Source: Algibacter sp. L3A6
GTDB taxonomy: Bacteria > Bacteroidota > Bacteroidia > Flavobacteriales > Flavobacteriaceae
NCBI RefSeq assembly: GCF_009796825.1
Contig: NZ_CP047030.1
Coordinates: 4,276,501 to 4,340,500, forward strand
Length of the DNA stretch: 64,000 nucleotides
Direction of reading: 5' to 3'
The notes below the pieces were generated by a model, which was not told the origin of the DNA, searched no databases, and saw only the letters and a list, made by a program, of their open reading frames with translations. The translations under genes and the position numbers were made by a program. Of the stretch, positions 54,341 through 62,989 are shown one piece after another (the stretch's first letter is position 1; each line of letters starts with the position of its first letter).

Positions 54341-56236
54341 ATGTTTAAGACTTATATAGCAGTTATTGCATCTACAATCTTTATGAATTGTAATGCTCAG
54401 AATACAAATTTAATCAAAGACAGGCCTGCTTCTAATGTACTACTCTTACTAACAGATGACTTAGGTTGGCAAGACGTAAAATGTTACGACATCGACGAAC
54501 CATCTCCCTACGAGACACCAAACATTGATGCCTTCGCTAAAAAAGGAGTACAATTTTGGCAAGCTTACTCTCCTGCCCCTACTTGCGCACCTAGTAGATG
54601 TGCCATAATGAGTGGAAATCATCCTGCAAGGGCACAAAAAACTCATGTTATTGGTGGTGCACCCCCTACTGTTTATGCAAATAAAAACACACAACGTATT
54701 ATCGATCCTTGGTACAGTGGACGTATGCCTGAAAACGAAATGACTTTGGCTAGAGTGCTTCAGCAAAATGGATACAAAACTGGGCATGTAGGGAAATGGC
54801 ATATGGCAAACAATCATAAATCTTATCCTCAACCTACAGACCAAGGTTTTGATGACTCAAAATCAAACATAGGGATTACAAAACGAATGAAAAATCGTTT
54901 ACAAGGATTTGCTACAGAAAAAGTATCGGATCCTTACAGATTGGATCAAAACGGTTTTCCTTATCATCAAAATAGTGAAGATGCTTTGAGTTTTTTAAGG
55001 AAGAATAAGGAAAATCCTTTCTTTTTATATTATGCTACATGGCTTGTTCATGCTCCAATACACACAAGAAGCAAAGCACTTTTAGAAAAATATTGTAAAA
55101 AATTAGGAGTCGATTATCCTACGGACCCTAAACATTGGGATTTAAAAGGTCAAAATAACCCATTTTACTGTGCTATGGTAGAAATGTTAGATTACTACGT
55201 AGGTAACGTTTTTAATTATTTAGAAACGACTGATGACCCGCGTTGGCCAGGACATAAATTAAGCGAAAACACCTATATCATTTTCACCTCTGACAATGGA
55301 GGGATGGAAAAACATCCAGGAGAGATTATTACAGATAATTACCCGTTAGACAAAGGGAAAATAAATGCTAAAGAAGGTGGTACTAGAGTTCCTTTACTAA
55401 TTTCAGGTCCTGGTATTCAAAAGAATATTCAATCTGATGTTGTAGTAAACGGACTTGACTTTTATCCTACGATTCTTTCCTTATTAGATATTGAAAAACC
55501 AAAAAATAAACATTTGGATGGAGATGACTTGTCTACATTATTATTGAAAGATCCTACCGATTCTAAATTGGTTTTAAATAAAGAAGGAAAAGAAAGAACA
55601 ACGATGATGTGGCATTTCCCTCACTCATCATACCAAAGTACTTTGCGTGTAGGAGATTATAAGTTGATTAGAAATTACGATTATAAAAACAACCCGAACC
55701 CAAGAAAAACAGAATTCGAACTTTATAAACTCTATGACACCTCAACAGGAGCGTCAAAAAGAGTGGATATTGAGGAAGCGAAAAACTTAGCAACATCAGA
55801 TCCTGAAAGAGCCAAAGAAATGAATGCGAAGCTTACTGCTCTTTTAACAGAGATGAAAGCAAGCTACCCCTCTTACAACCCTTATTATAAAAAGGAATTG
55901 GAGCATAAAGAAACAACTCCTACATCTATAGTTGCATCTAAAAAGAAAAATAAAGTCACTTTTACGTATAAAGAAAATGGCGCCAAAGTGGTAAAAGCCA
56001 ATTTAATTTACACTTTAAATGGCGGACATAAGTACGAGGAGTGGTTCAAAGCAGATGCAAAAATAACATCTAACAATACGGTAATCGTTGATTTACCAAA
56101 AGGAACAACGCATTATATCATTAACTTAATTGACGAATACAATTTTTTAGTAAGCTACCCTGAAATGCCTACGTTTAAAGGATTAAGAGCTAAAAAAGAG
56201 AACTATTCTAAATATGCTTTAGTGAGTAAAAAGTGA
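54341..56236 (+). CDS. Formylglycine-dependent sulfatase (S1 type), copy B
   Basis: The 631-residue protein is a close paralogue of copy A at 35,556. It shares the same signal region plan (MFKTYIAVIAST then MNCNAQ), LLLTDDLGWQDVKCYDIDEP, CAPSR with Cys82, FTSDNGGMEKHPGEIITDNY and the same C-terminal beta extension (NKVTFTYKENGAKVVKANLI). Differences cluster in the substrate-facing middle, for example DSKSNIGITKRMKNRLQGFA where copy A reads ISTANRGVTSPQRPNRLTDF. That change could alter specificity between the copies. It acts on sulfate esters of an algal glycan. It is followed by a strong terminator. Confidence 0.94.
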   Translation: MFKTYIAVIASTIFMNCNAQNTNLIKDRPASNVLLLLTDDLGWQDVKCYDIDEPSPYETPNIDAFAKKGVQFWQAYSPAPTCAPSRCAIMSGNHPARAQKTHVIGGAPPTVYANKNTQRIIDPWYSGRMPENEMTLARVLQQNGYKTGHVGKWHMANNHKSYPQPTDQGFDDSKSNIGITKRMKNRLQGFATEKVSDPYRLDQNGFPYHQNSEDALSFLRKNKENPFFLYYATWLVHAPIHTRSKALLEKYCKKLGVDYPTDPKHWDLKGQNNPFYCAMVEMLDYYVGNVFNYLETTDDPRWPGHKLSENTYIIFTSDNGGMEKHPGEIITDNYPLDKGKINAKEGGTRVPLLISGPGIQKNIQSDVVVNGLDFYPTILSLLDIEKPKNKHLDGDDLSTLLLKDPTDSKLVLNKEGKERTTMMWHFPHSSYQSTLRVGDYKLIRNYDYKNNPNPRKTEFELYKLYDTSTGASKRVDIEEAKNLATSDPERAKEMNAKLTALLTEMKASYPSYNPYYKKELEHKETTPTSIVASKKKNKVTFTYKENGAKVVKANLIYTLNGGHKYEEWFKADAKITSNNTVIVDLPKGTTHYIINLIDEYNFLVSYPEMPTFKGLRAKKENYSKYALVSKK

Positions 56237-56296
56237 TAACGGTACTTAAATACCCTTCCTCTTATTGTATTAAAAGTACAATTATAAAAACAACAG

Positions 56297-56330
56297 ATCC
56301 CAATAGTTAAATTGACTATTGGGATTATTT
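56297..56330 (+). terminator. Rho-independent terminator after sulfatase copy B
   Basis: ATCCCAATAG and CTATTGGGAT form a ten-pair perfect stem around a nine-base loop and are followed by TATTTATTT. It lies 60 bases after the sulfatase stop. Confidence 0.75.
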
Positions 56331-56609
56331 ATTTAGTGCTACCAGAAAGTTAAAAAAAAAAGAGGGTAACTATTTTTCACAATCATCTGGTTTTTAAATT
56401 TTAGGCATTATAAAATCATGTCGTTTTACGGAATCTAAACTTCCTTTTTGATATATAAACAAGAGGTCAAATAAGGTTTTTTAATATATAAGATAGAAAT
56501 GTTAGTCTACAGTATAGAATTAGATGGTGAAAAATATGTTTTAAGGGTAAATGAGTTAAATAAGCAAAAATTTGATTGAATAAAGCAAATTAGAGCCCAG
56601 TGTTTATGA
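56331..56609. other. Intergenic region before a sorting-domain protein gene
   Basis: About 280 bases hold no supported gene. A 26-codon frame at 56,499-56,579 is too short and lacks a signal or family match. Confidence 0.4.
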
Positions 56610-56617
56610 TACTTTTG
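56610..56617 (+). promoter_or_regulatory. Candidate -7 promoter box for the 56,647 gene
   Basis: TACTTTTG matches TAnnTTTG 30 bases before the ATG. Confidence 0.4.
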
Positions 56618-56646
56618 GCTTATAACTAATTTTAAAAAACATTATC

Positions 56647-57429
56647 ATGAAAAAACAATTACTTTTAACAATGACAGCTATATTAGCGTCATTAACAATC
56701 TCTTCTCAGGCAATAATTACTAGCACAGCTGAAGATCAAACTTTCAATGTTGGAAATGCTGCAACTGCTTTACCAGGGTATAGTATCGCTATTACCTCGG
56801 GTACCGAATCAATTGGAAGTAACTATGTCCAAATAAACGGATCAACTACTGACAGTGATTCTGTATTAAGTTTTGATCTTCAAGGTTCAGCAGAGACAAC
56901 TGCAAAGCTTACTATGCAAATTAGACTGTTTAGCTTGAACACTGGCACTGCTACTATTACTATAGGGGGGGGGACTCCTGAAACATTTATTCTTGATCTT
57001 AATTCACCTTATTTTACAGCTGGGGGTTTTGACATATATGATCTCCCAATTGCAGCACCACTAGAATTATCCAATGGTGTAAATACCCCTGTTACGGTTG
57101 CTGTAACTGGTGCCCAAGGAGGACAAGCATCTATAAATAGAGCGAGATATTATAGTGCGAAAATTACTGATAAGGTAACTGAGACCTTGGCAACTAATAG
57201 TTTTGAACTAAAATCGTTTCAAGTATTCCCAAATCCTATTACTGATAGTTTTCAAATCAACACTGAAGAATCTATTAAAAGTTTAAGCTTGTTTAACGTG
57301 ACTGGTCAGTTAGTTAAAACTTTTACAGCTTCAGAAAACTATGATATTAGTGATTTTAATCCTGGAGTTTATTTTGCAACAGTTACTTCTGAAATAGGTT
57401 CTCAAACTATTAAAATAGTTAAGAAATAA
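56647..57429 (+). CDS. Secreted beta-sandwich protein with T9SS sorting domain, unknown function
   Basis: The 260-residue protein has a signal peptide (MKKQLLLTMTAILASLTISS then QA) and one beta-rich module (about 22-180) with DQTFNVGNAATALPGYSIAI, VLSFDLQGSAETTAKLTMQI and ASINRARYYSAKI. A T9SS sorting domain follows at about 185-260 (FQVFPNPITDSFQI ... IKIVKK). The module resembles the C-terminal module of the 60,345 protein (EIDQVFDIGTAEGDITPI, LIFAMQTSGATTLSTLSL). The sorting domain and 3' flank are duplicated almost exactly after the next gene. The likely role is surface glycan binding; no catalytic site is evident. Confidence 0.6.
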   Translation: MKKQLLLTMTAILASLTISSQAIITSTAEDQTFNVGNAATALPGYSIAITSGTESIGSNYVQINGSTTDSDSVLSFDLQGSAETTAKLTMQIRLFSLNTGTATITIGGGTPETFILDLNSPYFTAGGFDIYDLPIAAPLELSNGVNTPVTVAVTGAQGGQASINRARYYSAKITDKVTETLATNSFELKSFQVFPNPITDSFQINTEESIKSLSLFNVTGQLVKTFTASENYDISDFNPGVYFATVTSEIGSQTIKIVKK

Positions 57430-57448
57430 TATATCTTTAAATTTTTAA

Positions 57449-57487
57449 AAATCCTCAAGGTTTAATAGCTTTGGGGATTTTTTTTTT
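57449..57487 (+). terminator. Rho-independent terminator in repeat copy 1
   Basis: AAATCCTCAAGG and CTTTGGGGATTT pair, with two G-T pairs, around an eight-base loop. A run of T follows. Confidence 0.75.
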
Positions 57488-57619
57488 GTTTAAATAAGTG
57501 ATGATAATTGCTCTATGAAAGCTACAGCTTTGAATTGACACATGATTATTTATTTTTTGAATGCCTGAAATGAGAAAGCTTTTGGTTGAATACAGAAAAG
57601 CTTAAAATGGATTTCCTCG

Positions 57620-57627
57620 TAGTTTTG
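57620..57627 (+). promoter_or_regulatory. Candidate -7 promoter box for the 57,670 gene
   Basis: TAGTTTTG fits TAnnTTTG 43 bases before the ATG. The identical box in repeat copy 2 (60,156-60,163) now faces a frame that stops after five codons. Confidence 0.45.
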
Positions 57628-57669
57628 ATAATGATAATATAACTATATACACTAACCAATCAAATTAGC

Positions 57670-59964
57670 ATGCAAAAAATTACTTTATTATTTATTATTA
57701 ATTGTTGTATTGTTTTTTCTCAAACACCTACTCAAGAAAAGTTAGCAAATATCTTTCCTGCTAGCAGTATTCCAACTATCGATAATGCGAATTTTAATTT
57801 CACCACAAATTTCAGTAATTCTGGTTCTACTTGGGCAATTAGTTTTCCAGAAACGGATGTCTATAGGGCATTGATGTCTTATAGTAATCCTACTAACCCA
57901 AATCAATCGTATCAATTAAGAATTGGTAAAGGAGGGCAGATTTATTCTTTTATCACTGCTTCAGGAGAGACAGTTGCTCCACAATATAGGAGTAGCACAG
58001 ATGTTTATGGTTCAGACCATGCTCCATGGGTAGATGAGGTATGGCAGATGGTAGCTGTAGATACTGATCAAAATGATCCGGGTAATGACATGAGGTATTT
58101 TATTCATCAGGCGGGAGTCTATTTTAAAGATCCAGTTAATTTATCGCAGCCTTTTTATTCGCCTCAAATAGCCTCTTATTATAATGCCACCAATCAAGAG
58201 TATACAACTGTCAATTGGGGACAGCATGCACACATTGATCAAAATTTGGTTGCTGGATTTACATCTTCGTTACTTTATTATACCAAATTTAAAAATATTG
58301 GGAACGGAATTATACAAGTAGATTACATCATGTATAATTTTGGGCAGGATGAAATTTCGTTTGTTAATGTGCCTTGGGGAGGAGTAAGACGCTCTACATA
58401 CGATAATTTCTTTGTATCAAGTGTCGATAATAATTTCACCCATAGCGAAGGTAGGTTTAATAGCAATTCTTTTACAACGGACACGACTAATGGTTGGGTT
58501 GCTTTTTCTTCAAATGATACGGGTACACTTCCTAGTTTAGGGTTAATTATGAACAACAACGAAGGAGTCTTACGTATAGGTGATGCAGGAACAGCTGACG
58601 GTCGAAACTATACTGTGTATGAAGGAGTAAAATCAGGTTTAGATTTAGGTTTTGGTAAAGCCTTACGAGCTCGTAATTATTTTATTTTAGATAGTTCGGT
58701 GGCCGATATTCAAGCGACTATTGCTTCGTTGGATTTACAAGAGAATACCTTCTTTGGATATGATACCAAAACAGTCAATGAAGTTGATAACTCTTATTCT
58801 TTTTTCGAAAAAAACAGTACTATCATTTCTAGGATTGAAACCACTAGTACTGACGGTTTGAATTTAAAGTTGCAACCCTATGCCAATAGTTACCCGCTAT
58901 TTATTATAAAAGGAATAAATAGTTCCAATCAAGAAGAATACCAAATCACGTCTAATTTATATACGTATTCCAATTTACCTTATGACGGCAAAACGATGGA
59001 TATTCAATTGCTTGGTTTTAGTGATTCCAAAAAAGAAATCACTTTAGAAAATGCTGTGGTTACTTATGGAGGGAGTTATACTTTTCCCGATGGTACCACG
59101 CAAAATAACATTAATTCAGCAACAACTCATTTTAGTGATTTAGGACCTAATGCAAATGGATATAACCAGTTAATACAAACAACGCTAACAGTCACTTCGG
59201 ACCCCATTTTAAAAAGCGGTAATGCTTGGTACCACAACTACGAAACCAATACTTTTAATGCTCCTAAAATCAGTACTACAGGAACATTCTTAGAACAAAC
59301 AAATGCTGTAGCTACTCCTACAAATATAGGGAATAGCAGTGTAAAGGTGGCCAAATTCACTAAAGATGCAGGTATTCATTCTAATATTCGATTTGCATTG
59401 CCGGGTAGTATAACACCCACTAATAAAGCATCAGCTATATTTAAAATAAAACTATATGTCCCGTCCAATGCTACAGTAACAGATAATAATATTAAAATAA
59501 TATTGAGAGAAGAGAATTCAGGTACCACTCAAATAAGCTCTACTCAGACCATAACCAATTTTGATGTGTGGCAAGAATATACTTTCGATTTTTCAAACGT
59601 AACATTTACTGGCACAAACTATGATTATTTGAATTTGTTTTTTGCACAACCAGATACAGATGGAGATGCAACAGGTAATGTCTATTATTTTGATGCATTA
59701 CAAGGTCCTTTTAACAGCAATTTGTCAACTAATAGTTTTGAACTAAAATCATTTCAAGTATTCCCAAATCCTATTACTGATAGTTTTCAAATCAACACTG
59801 AAGAATCTATTAAAAGTGTAAGCTTGTTTAACATGACTGGTCAGTTAGTTAAAACTTTTACAGCTTCAGAAAACTATGATATTAGTGATTTGAAAGCTGG
59901 AGTTTATTTTGCAACAGTTACTTCTGAAATAGTTCCTCAAACTCTTAAAATAGTTAAGAAATAA
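57670..59964 (+). CDS. Secreted RIGKGGQ-family protein with beta-sandwich module and T9SS sorting domain
   Basis: The 764-residue protein has a signal peptide (to about 18) and the unrecognised family domain at about 20-510. Its landmarks are RIGKGGQIYSF at 84-94, FIHQAGVYF at 144-152, VNWGQHAH at 181-188 and VPWGGVRRS at 234-242. His, Trp, Asn and Arg in these motifs are candidates for an active or binding site. A beta-sandwich module follows (about 520-680, WYHNYETNTFN ... YYFDALQGPF) like those in the 47,939 and 37,467 proteins. A T9SS sorting domain (about 685-764) nearly matches that of the preceding gene. I do not know the family; context suggests action on the PUL polysaccharide. Confidence 0.65.
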   Translation: MQKITLLFIINCCIVFSQTPTQEKLANIFPASSIPTIDNANFNFTTNFSNSGSTWAISFPETDVYRALMSYSNPTNPNQSYQLRIGKGGQIYSFITASGETVAPQYRSSTDVYGSDHAPWVDEVWQMVAVDTDQNDPGNDMRYFIHQAGVYFKDPVNLSQPFYSPQIASYYNATNQEYTTVNWGQHAHIDQNLVAGFTSSLLYYTKFKNIGNGIIQVDYIMYNFGQDEISFVNVPWGGVRRSTYDNFFVSSVDNNFTHSEGRFNSNSFTTDTTNGWVAFSSNDTGTLPSLGLIMNNNEGVLRIGDAGTADGRNYTVYEGVKSGLDLGFGKALRARNYFILDSSVADIQATIASLDLQENTFFGYDTKTVNEVDNSYSFFEKNSTIISRIETTSTDGLNLKLQPYANSYPLFIIKGINSSNQEEYQITSNLYTYSNLPYDGKTMDIQLLGFSDSKKEITLENAVVTYGGSYTFPDGTTQNNINSATTHFSDLGPNANGYNQLIQTTLTVTSDPILKSGNAWYHNYETNTFNAPKISTTGTFLEQTNAVATPTNIGNSSVKVAKFTKDAGIHSNIRFALPGSITPTNKASAIFKIKLYVPSNATVTDNNIKIILREENSGTTQISSTQTITNFDVWQEYTFDFSNVTFTGTNYDYLNLFFAQPDTDGDATGNVYYFDALQGPFNSNLSTNSFELKSFQVFPNPITDSFQINTEESIKSVSLFNMTGQLVKTFTASENYDISDLKAGVYFATVTSEIVPQTLKIVKK

Positions 59965-60219
59965 TATATCTTTAAATTTTTAAAAATCCTCAAGGTTTAA
60001 TAGCCTTGGGGATTTTTTATTTGTTCAAATAATTGATGATCATTGCTCTATGAAAGCTACAGCTTTGAATTGACACATGATTATTTATTTTTTGAATGCC
60101 TGGAAATGAGAAAGCTTTTGGTAGAAAACAGAAAAGCTTAAAATGGATTTCCTCGTAGTTTTGATAATGATAATATAACTATCTACACTAACCAATCCAA
60201 TTAACATGAAAAAAATTAA
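59726..60219 (+). repeat. 493-base direct repeat, copy 2
   Basis: This is the second copy of the unit at 57,191-57,683. It covers the sorting-domain end of the 57,670 gene, the terminator, the promoter box and an orphan start codon. Differences from copy 1 are about a dozen substitutions and a few single-base indels. Confidence 0.85.
59984..60018 (+). terminator. Rho-independent terminator in repeat copy 2
   Basis: AAATCCTCAAGG and CCTTGGGGATTT pair around an eight-base loop, with a T-run after. It ends the 57,670 gene. Confidence 0.75.
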
Positions 60220-60223
60220 TTAA
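60206..60223 (+). pseudogene. Orphan start of a deleted gene
   Basis: At the end of repeat copy 2 an ATG reads MKKIN and stops. In copy 1 the same position starts the 57,670 gene (MQKITLL). It marks where a third gene of the tandem series began before it was lost. Confidence 0.55.
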
Positions 60224-60344
60224 AGAATAATTTATTGTAGTGTTATAGAACCTTTAAGTAGATTAAAAATAAAGATATTATTCATTTAAAACAATAGTAA
60301 AAATTGCGGTTTAAAATTCAATAATGGCAAAATAAACATCTTAA

Positions 60345-62726
60345 TTATAAGTATGCTTTACCGTACTTATCGTTTTTAATAACTTTTATTATTTTTGTCC
60401 CCAATTCTGTGTTAATCTTTACAAAATACAAGCCAGAACTTAAATCACTTATATCATACTTCATAGATGGGTTTAGTGTTTTAACCAAACTCCCGTTTAC
60501 ACTATATACTTGAATGTTTTTAATTTCTTCATCATCACCAATTATTTCAAAACTATTACTCACAGGATTGGGATAGGCTCTAAATGCAATATCTTCATTA
60601 GAGAATTCTTTTATAGACAAGATGGAAGAATTATTGATAATAATATCCTGAAATCTAAAGTTAGCTGCTACATTAAGAGGTATGTTAACATCATAATCAA
60701 GAATATTTATAGTAACGGTAATCGGACTGTCTGTAAAAGTTATTGATTGAGAAAAAACTATAGTTTCAAACACATAACCAGCGTCATTTGTGTCATCATA
60801 AACAAATGTTTCTGTAGTATATCCAGGTATGGATATACTCAACTCCATTCTTGCATTTTGTTGTCTATTGGTTACTAATGAAAGTGTTGAAAGCGTTGTT
60901 GCACCAGATGTCTGCATAGCAAAAATTAGAGAACCTGTACCATCTTGACTCCCGGCAGCAGACCTAAATTGAGCATACGTGTCTTTTTGTTCAAAATGAA
61001 CCACATTATCAGACTTAGTTAAAATGGGGGTAATATCCCCTTCAGCAGTCCCTATATCAAAAACTTGATCTATTTCTAGTACATCCGAGATCGTAACTAT
61101 AGGAATTTCTACATAAAGCGGGACCCACAGTTTATTTTGGTATTCAGTTGTTAAAACAACTTTTGTATCATCTATAATGATATTGTCTAACAATATATAT
61201 TGGGTTTCATCATTACTTAGGTCTTCACCTGATGCGTAACCTAACAACCTAACATACTCAACATCTCCGTTGTATTGTCTATAGGTAAATCTATCTTCGT
61301 AGGTTGCAAACTTAGAATTGTCTTCTGGATAAGGATTACTAAATGGCTGGGTAGACACATTGTAATAAAGATCTGGAGAAATATATTCTGAACCACTTTC
61401 ATCTCTCATTAAAAAAACAGGAACCGTTCCTTTAATCGGACTGGTAAATAATTGAATATTTTGATCTAAAGCATCATCTAACTCTTCAGATTTTATAGTT
61501 ACCATAGCAGCATCTTCTATTGCAGGAGATATAAAGCCATACGCTACCTCAGATTTTATTTTGTTTGCTTTTTCTTGTACCTCATCTCTTGTACCATTGA
61601 TATAATACATTCTGTAATAAAAGGTATCTCCTGGGTTTACATCTATTTTTGTAATCACTGTAAATAATGTATAATCTCTAAGGTTTGTGTCTCCTCCTAC
61701 TTGCGCACTTCTGTAGTAAATTCTAGTAAGGTTATGATCACTAAATTCATCGGTTAAAATTTCATCTCCAAAAACAATTCCTAATGCCGGACTTGATGCT
61801 GAAAGCGTATCTTGAGCATAAATAACATAACCACCCGTAGCATCAATATCTTCTAAATCTCCCGGATTCTCTGTTCCTGTTTGTCCGTAAATGATTTCAA
61901 TATCTCCACCTGGTCGACCAACAAACTTACCTCTTAAAGAAGAACTTCTAACTCCTCCCCAGGGAACGTTTAAGTGATCTATAACATCTGTTCCAAAATT
62001 TTCAATTACATAGGTAACTTCTAGAATTCCTTCCCCTATATCTTTGTACTTAGTTGTATATAAAACCCCCGATTTAAATAATGAAGGAACATGTGCTTGT
62101 GCTCCCCAATTGGTTACATAGTAAGCTTTTTCTGTTGGATGGTAATAAGATGCCATTAATGGACTATAAAAAGGTTTGTCTAAAAAATCTATACTCTCTG
62201 CAGCATCATCTGTTAAGTAGGTACCTGCACCATGTATAAAATATTTGAGTCCCGTATTGGTAGCTCCCTCAATAAAAACATTGTCATCCTCTCCATCATT
62301 ATTATTTAATTCCCCAGAAACACTTACCGGTTGCCAAACCTCATCATTCCATTGAGAATGACTCTTACTACTTGGTGGAACCCCTTCTCCATAAGGACCT
62401 ATAAAAGAATAAATCTGTCCTCCTTTGCCTATACGTAAATCCCAAGTATTATTTGCATCAGATATATGTTTCAAACGTGCTAAATAAACATCTTGTTCAT
62501 CCAAAGTCTCTCCCCAACTACTGCCAGACGGTTCAAAATTAGTAGTAAAAGTTGTGTTATCACTTGGACTGATTAAGTCACCGTAATCCTTTAAAGGGAC
62601 ATGATCGAAGAAAGTACTATCCAAAGCCTCTAAAGGGCTTTGATTTAGAGATAATACATTAATAGTTTGGGAATAATTAATAGTGCTTGTGAAAATTAAA
62701 AAATATATTACGTAATATTTTAGCAT
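60345..62726 (-). CDS. Secreted RIGKGGQ-family protein with beta module and T9SS sorting domain
   Basis: The 793-residue protein has a signal peptide (ending NYSQT) and the unrecognised family domain (about 30-560) with LRIGKGGQIYSF, YFIHGAGTYL, VTNWGAQAHVP and VPWGGVRSS, all family landmarks present. A beta module at about 565-715 (EIDQVFDIGTAEGDITPI, FRFQDIIINNSS) resembles that of the 56,647 protein. The C-terminal sorting domain (AYPNPVSNSFEI ... KIIKVIKN) carries an unusual eight-residue extension, DKYGKAYL, past the normal end. The gene is transcribed toward the plus-strand arm. A broken close paralogue lies just upstream. A role as a secreted enzyme or binding protein for the PUL glycan is inferred. 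Confidence 0.65.
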   Translation of the reverse strand: MLKYYVIYFLIFTSTINYSQTINVLSLNQSPLEALDSTFFDHVPLKDYGDLISPSDNTTFTTNFEPSGSSWGETLDEQDVYLARLKHISDANNTWDLRIGKGGQIYSFIGPYGEGVPPSSKSHSQWNDEVWQPVSVSGELNNNDGEDDNVFIEGATNTGLKYFIHGAGTYLTDDAAESIDFLDKPFYSPLMASYYHPTEKAYYVTNWGAQAHVPSLFKSGVLYTTKYKDIGEGILEVTYVIENFGTDVIDHLNVPWGGVRSSSLRGKFVGRPGGDIEIIYGQTGTENPGDLEDIDATGGYVIYAQDTLSASSPALGIVFGDEILTDEFSDHNLTRIYYRSAQVGGDTNLRDYTLFTVITKIDVNPGDTFYYRMYYINGTRDEVQEKANKIKSEVAYGFISPAIEDAAMVTIKSEELDDALDQNIQLFTSPIKGTVPVFLMRDESGSEYISPDLYYNVSTQPFSNPYPEDNSKFATYEDRFTYRQYNGDVEYVRLLGYASGEDLSNDETQYILLDNIIIDDTKVVLTTEYQNKLWVPLYVEIPIVTISDVLEIDQVFDIGTAEGDITPILTKSDNVVHFEQKDTYAQFRSAAGSQDGTGSLIFAMQTSGATTLSTLSLVTNRQQNARMELSISIPGYTTETFVYDDTNDAGYVFETIVFSQSITFTDSPITVTINILDYDVNIPLNVAANFRFQDIIINNSSILSIKEFSNEDIAFRAYPNPVSNSFEIIGDDEEIKNIQVYSVNGSLVKTLNPSMKYDISDLSSGLYFVKINTELGTKIIKVIKNDKYGKAYL

Positions 62727-62989
62727 AAAATTTTCTTTAACTAGGATTCCTAATAATTTGCAAAAATAACTCTTGTAATATTATAGGCTTTTCGATATTC
62801 AACCAAATCTTTGCTCTAATCTATACCTAAACAAAGTATTTATTCTAAAAAAGTAAGTTATTTGGTTGATTTATTCTAGGTAATACCACAGCAATATCCG
62901 TATAACTAACTATTGACTCCAATCTAATAGTTAGTTATCTATTAGCCACTAATAAAAGAGTTTTAGAGCTTAGTGTTTACTAAAAAAAC

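Larger units (their letters stand above)
57191..57683 (+). repeat. 493-base direct repeat, copy 1
   Basis: The unit covers the sorting-domain coding end of one gene, its stop, a terminator, a promoter box and the first codons of the next gene. It is repeated at 59,726-60,219 with few differences. The position of both copies at gene ends shows that a whole gene-plus-flank unit was duplicated in tandem or spread by recombination between these ends. Confidence 0.85.

Noticed and set aside
56499..56579. A 26-codon plus-strand frame starting MLVYSIELDGEKYVLRVNEL
   Set aside because: Composition looks protein-like, but it is too short, has no homologue in the window and no convincing promoter. It may be a gene scrap, and I cannot support it as a gene.
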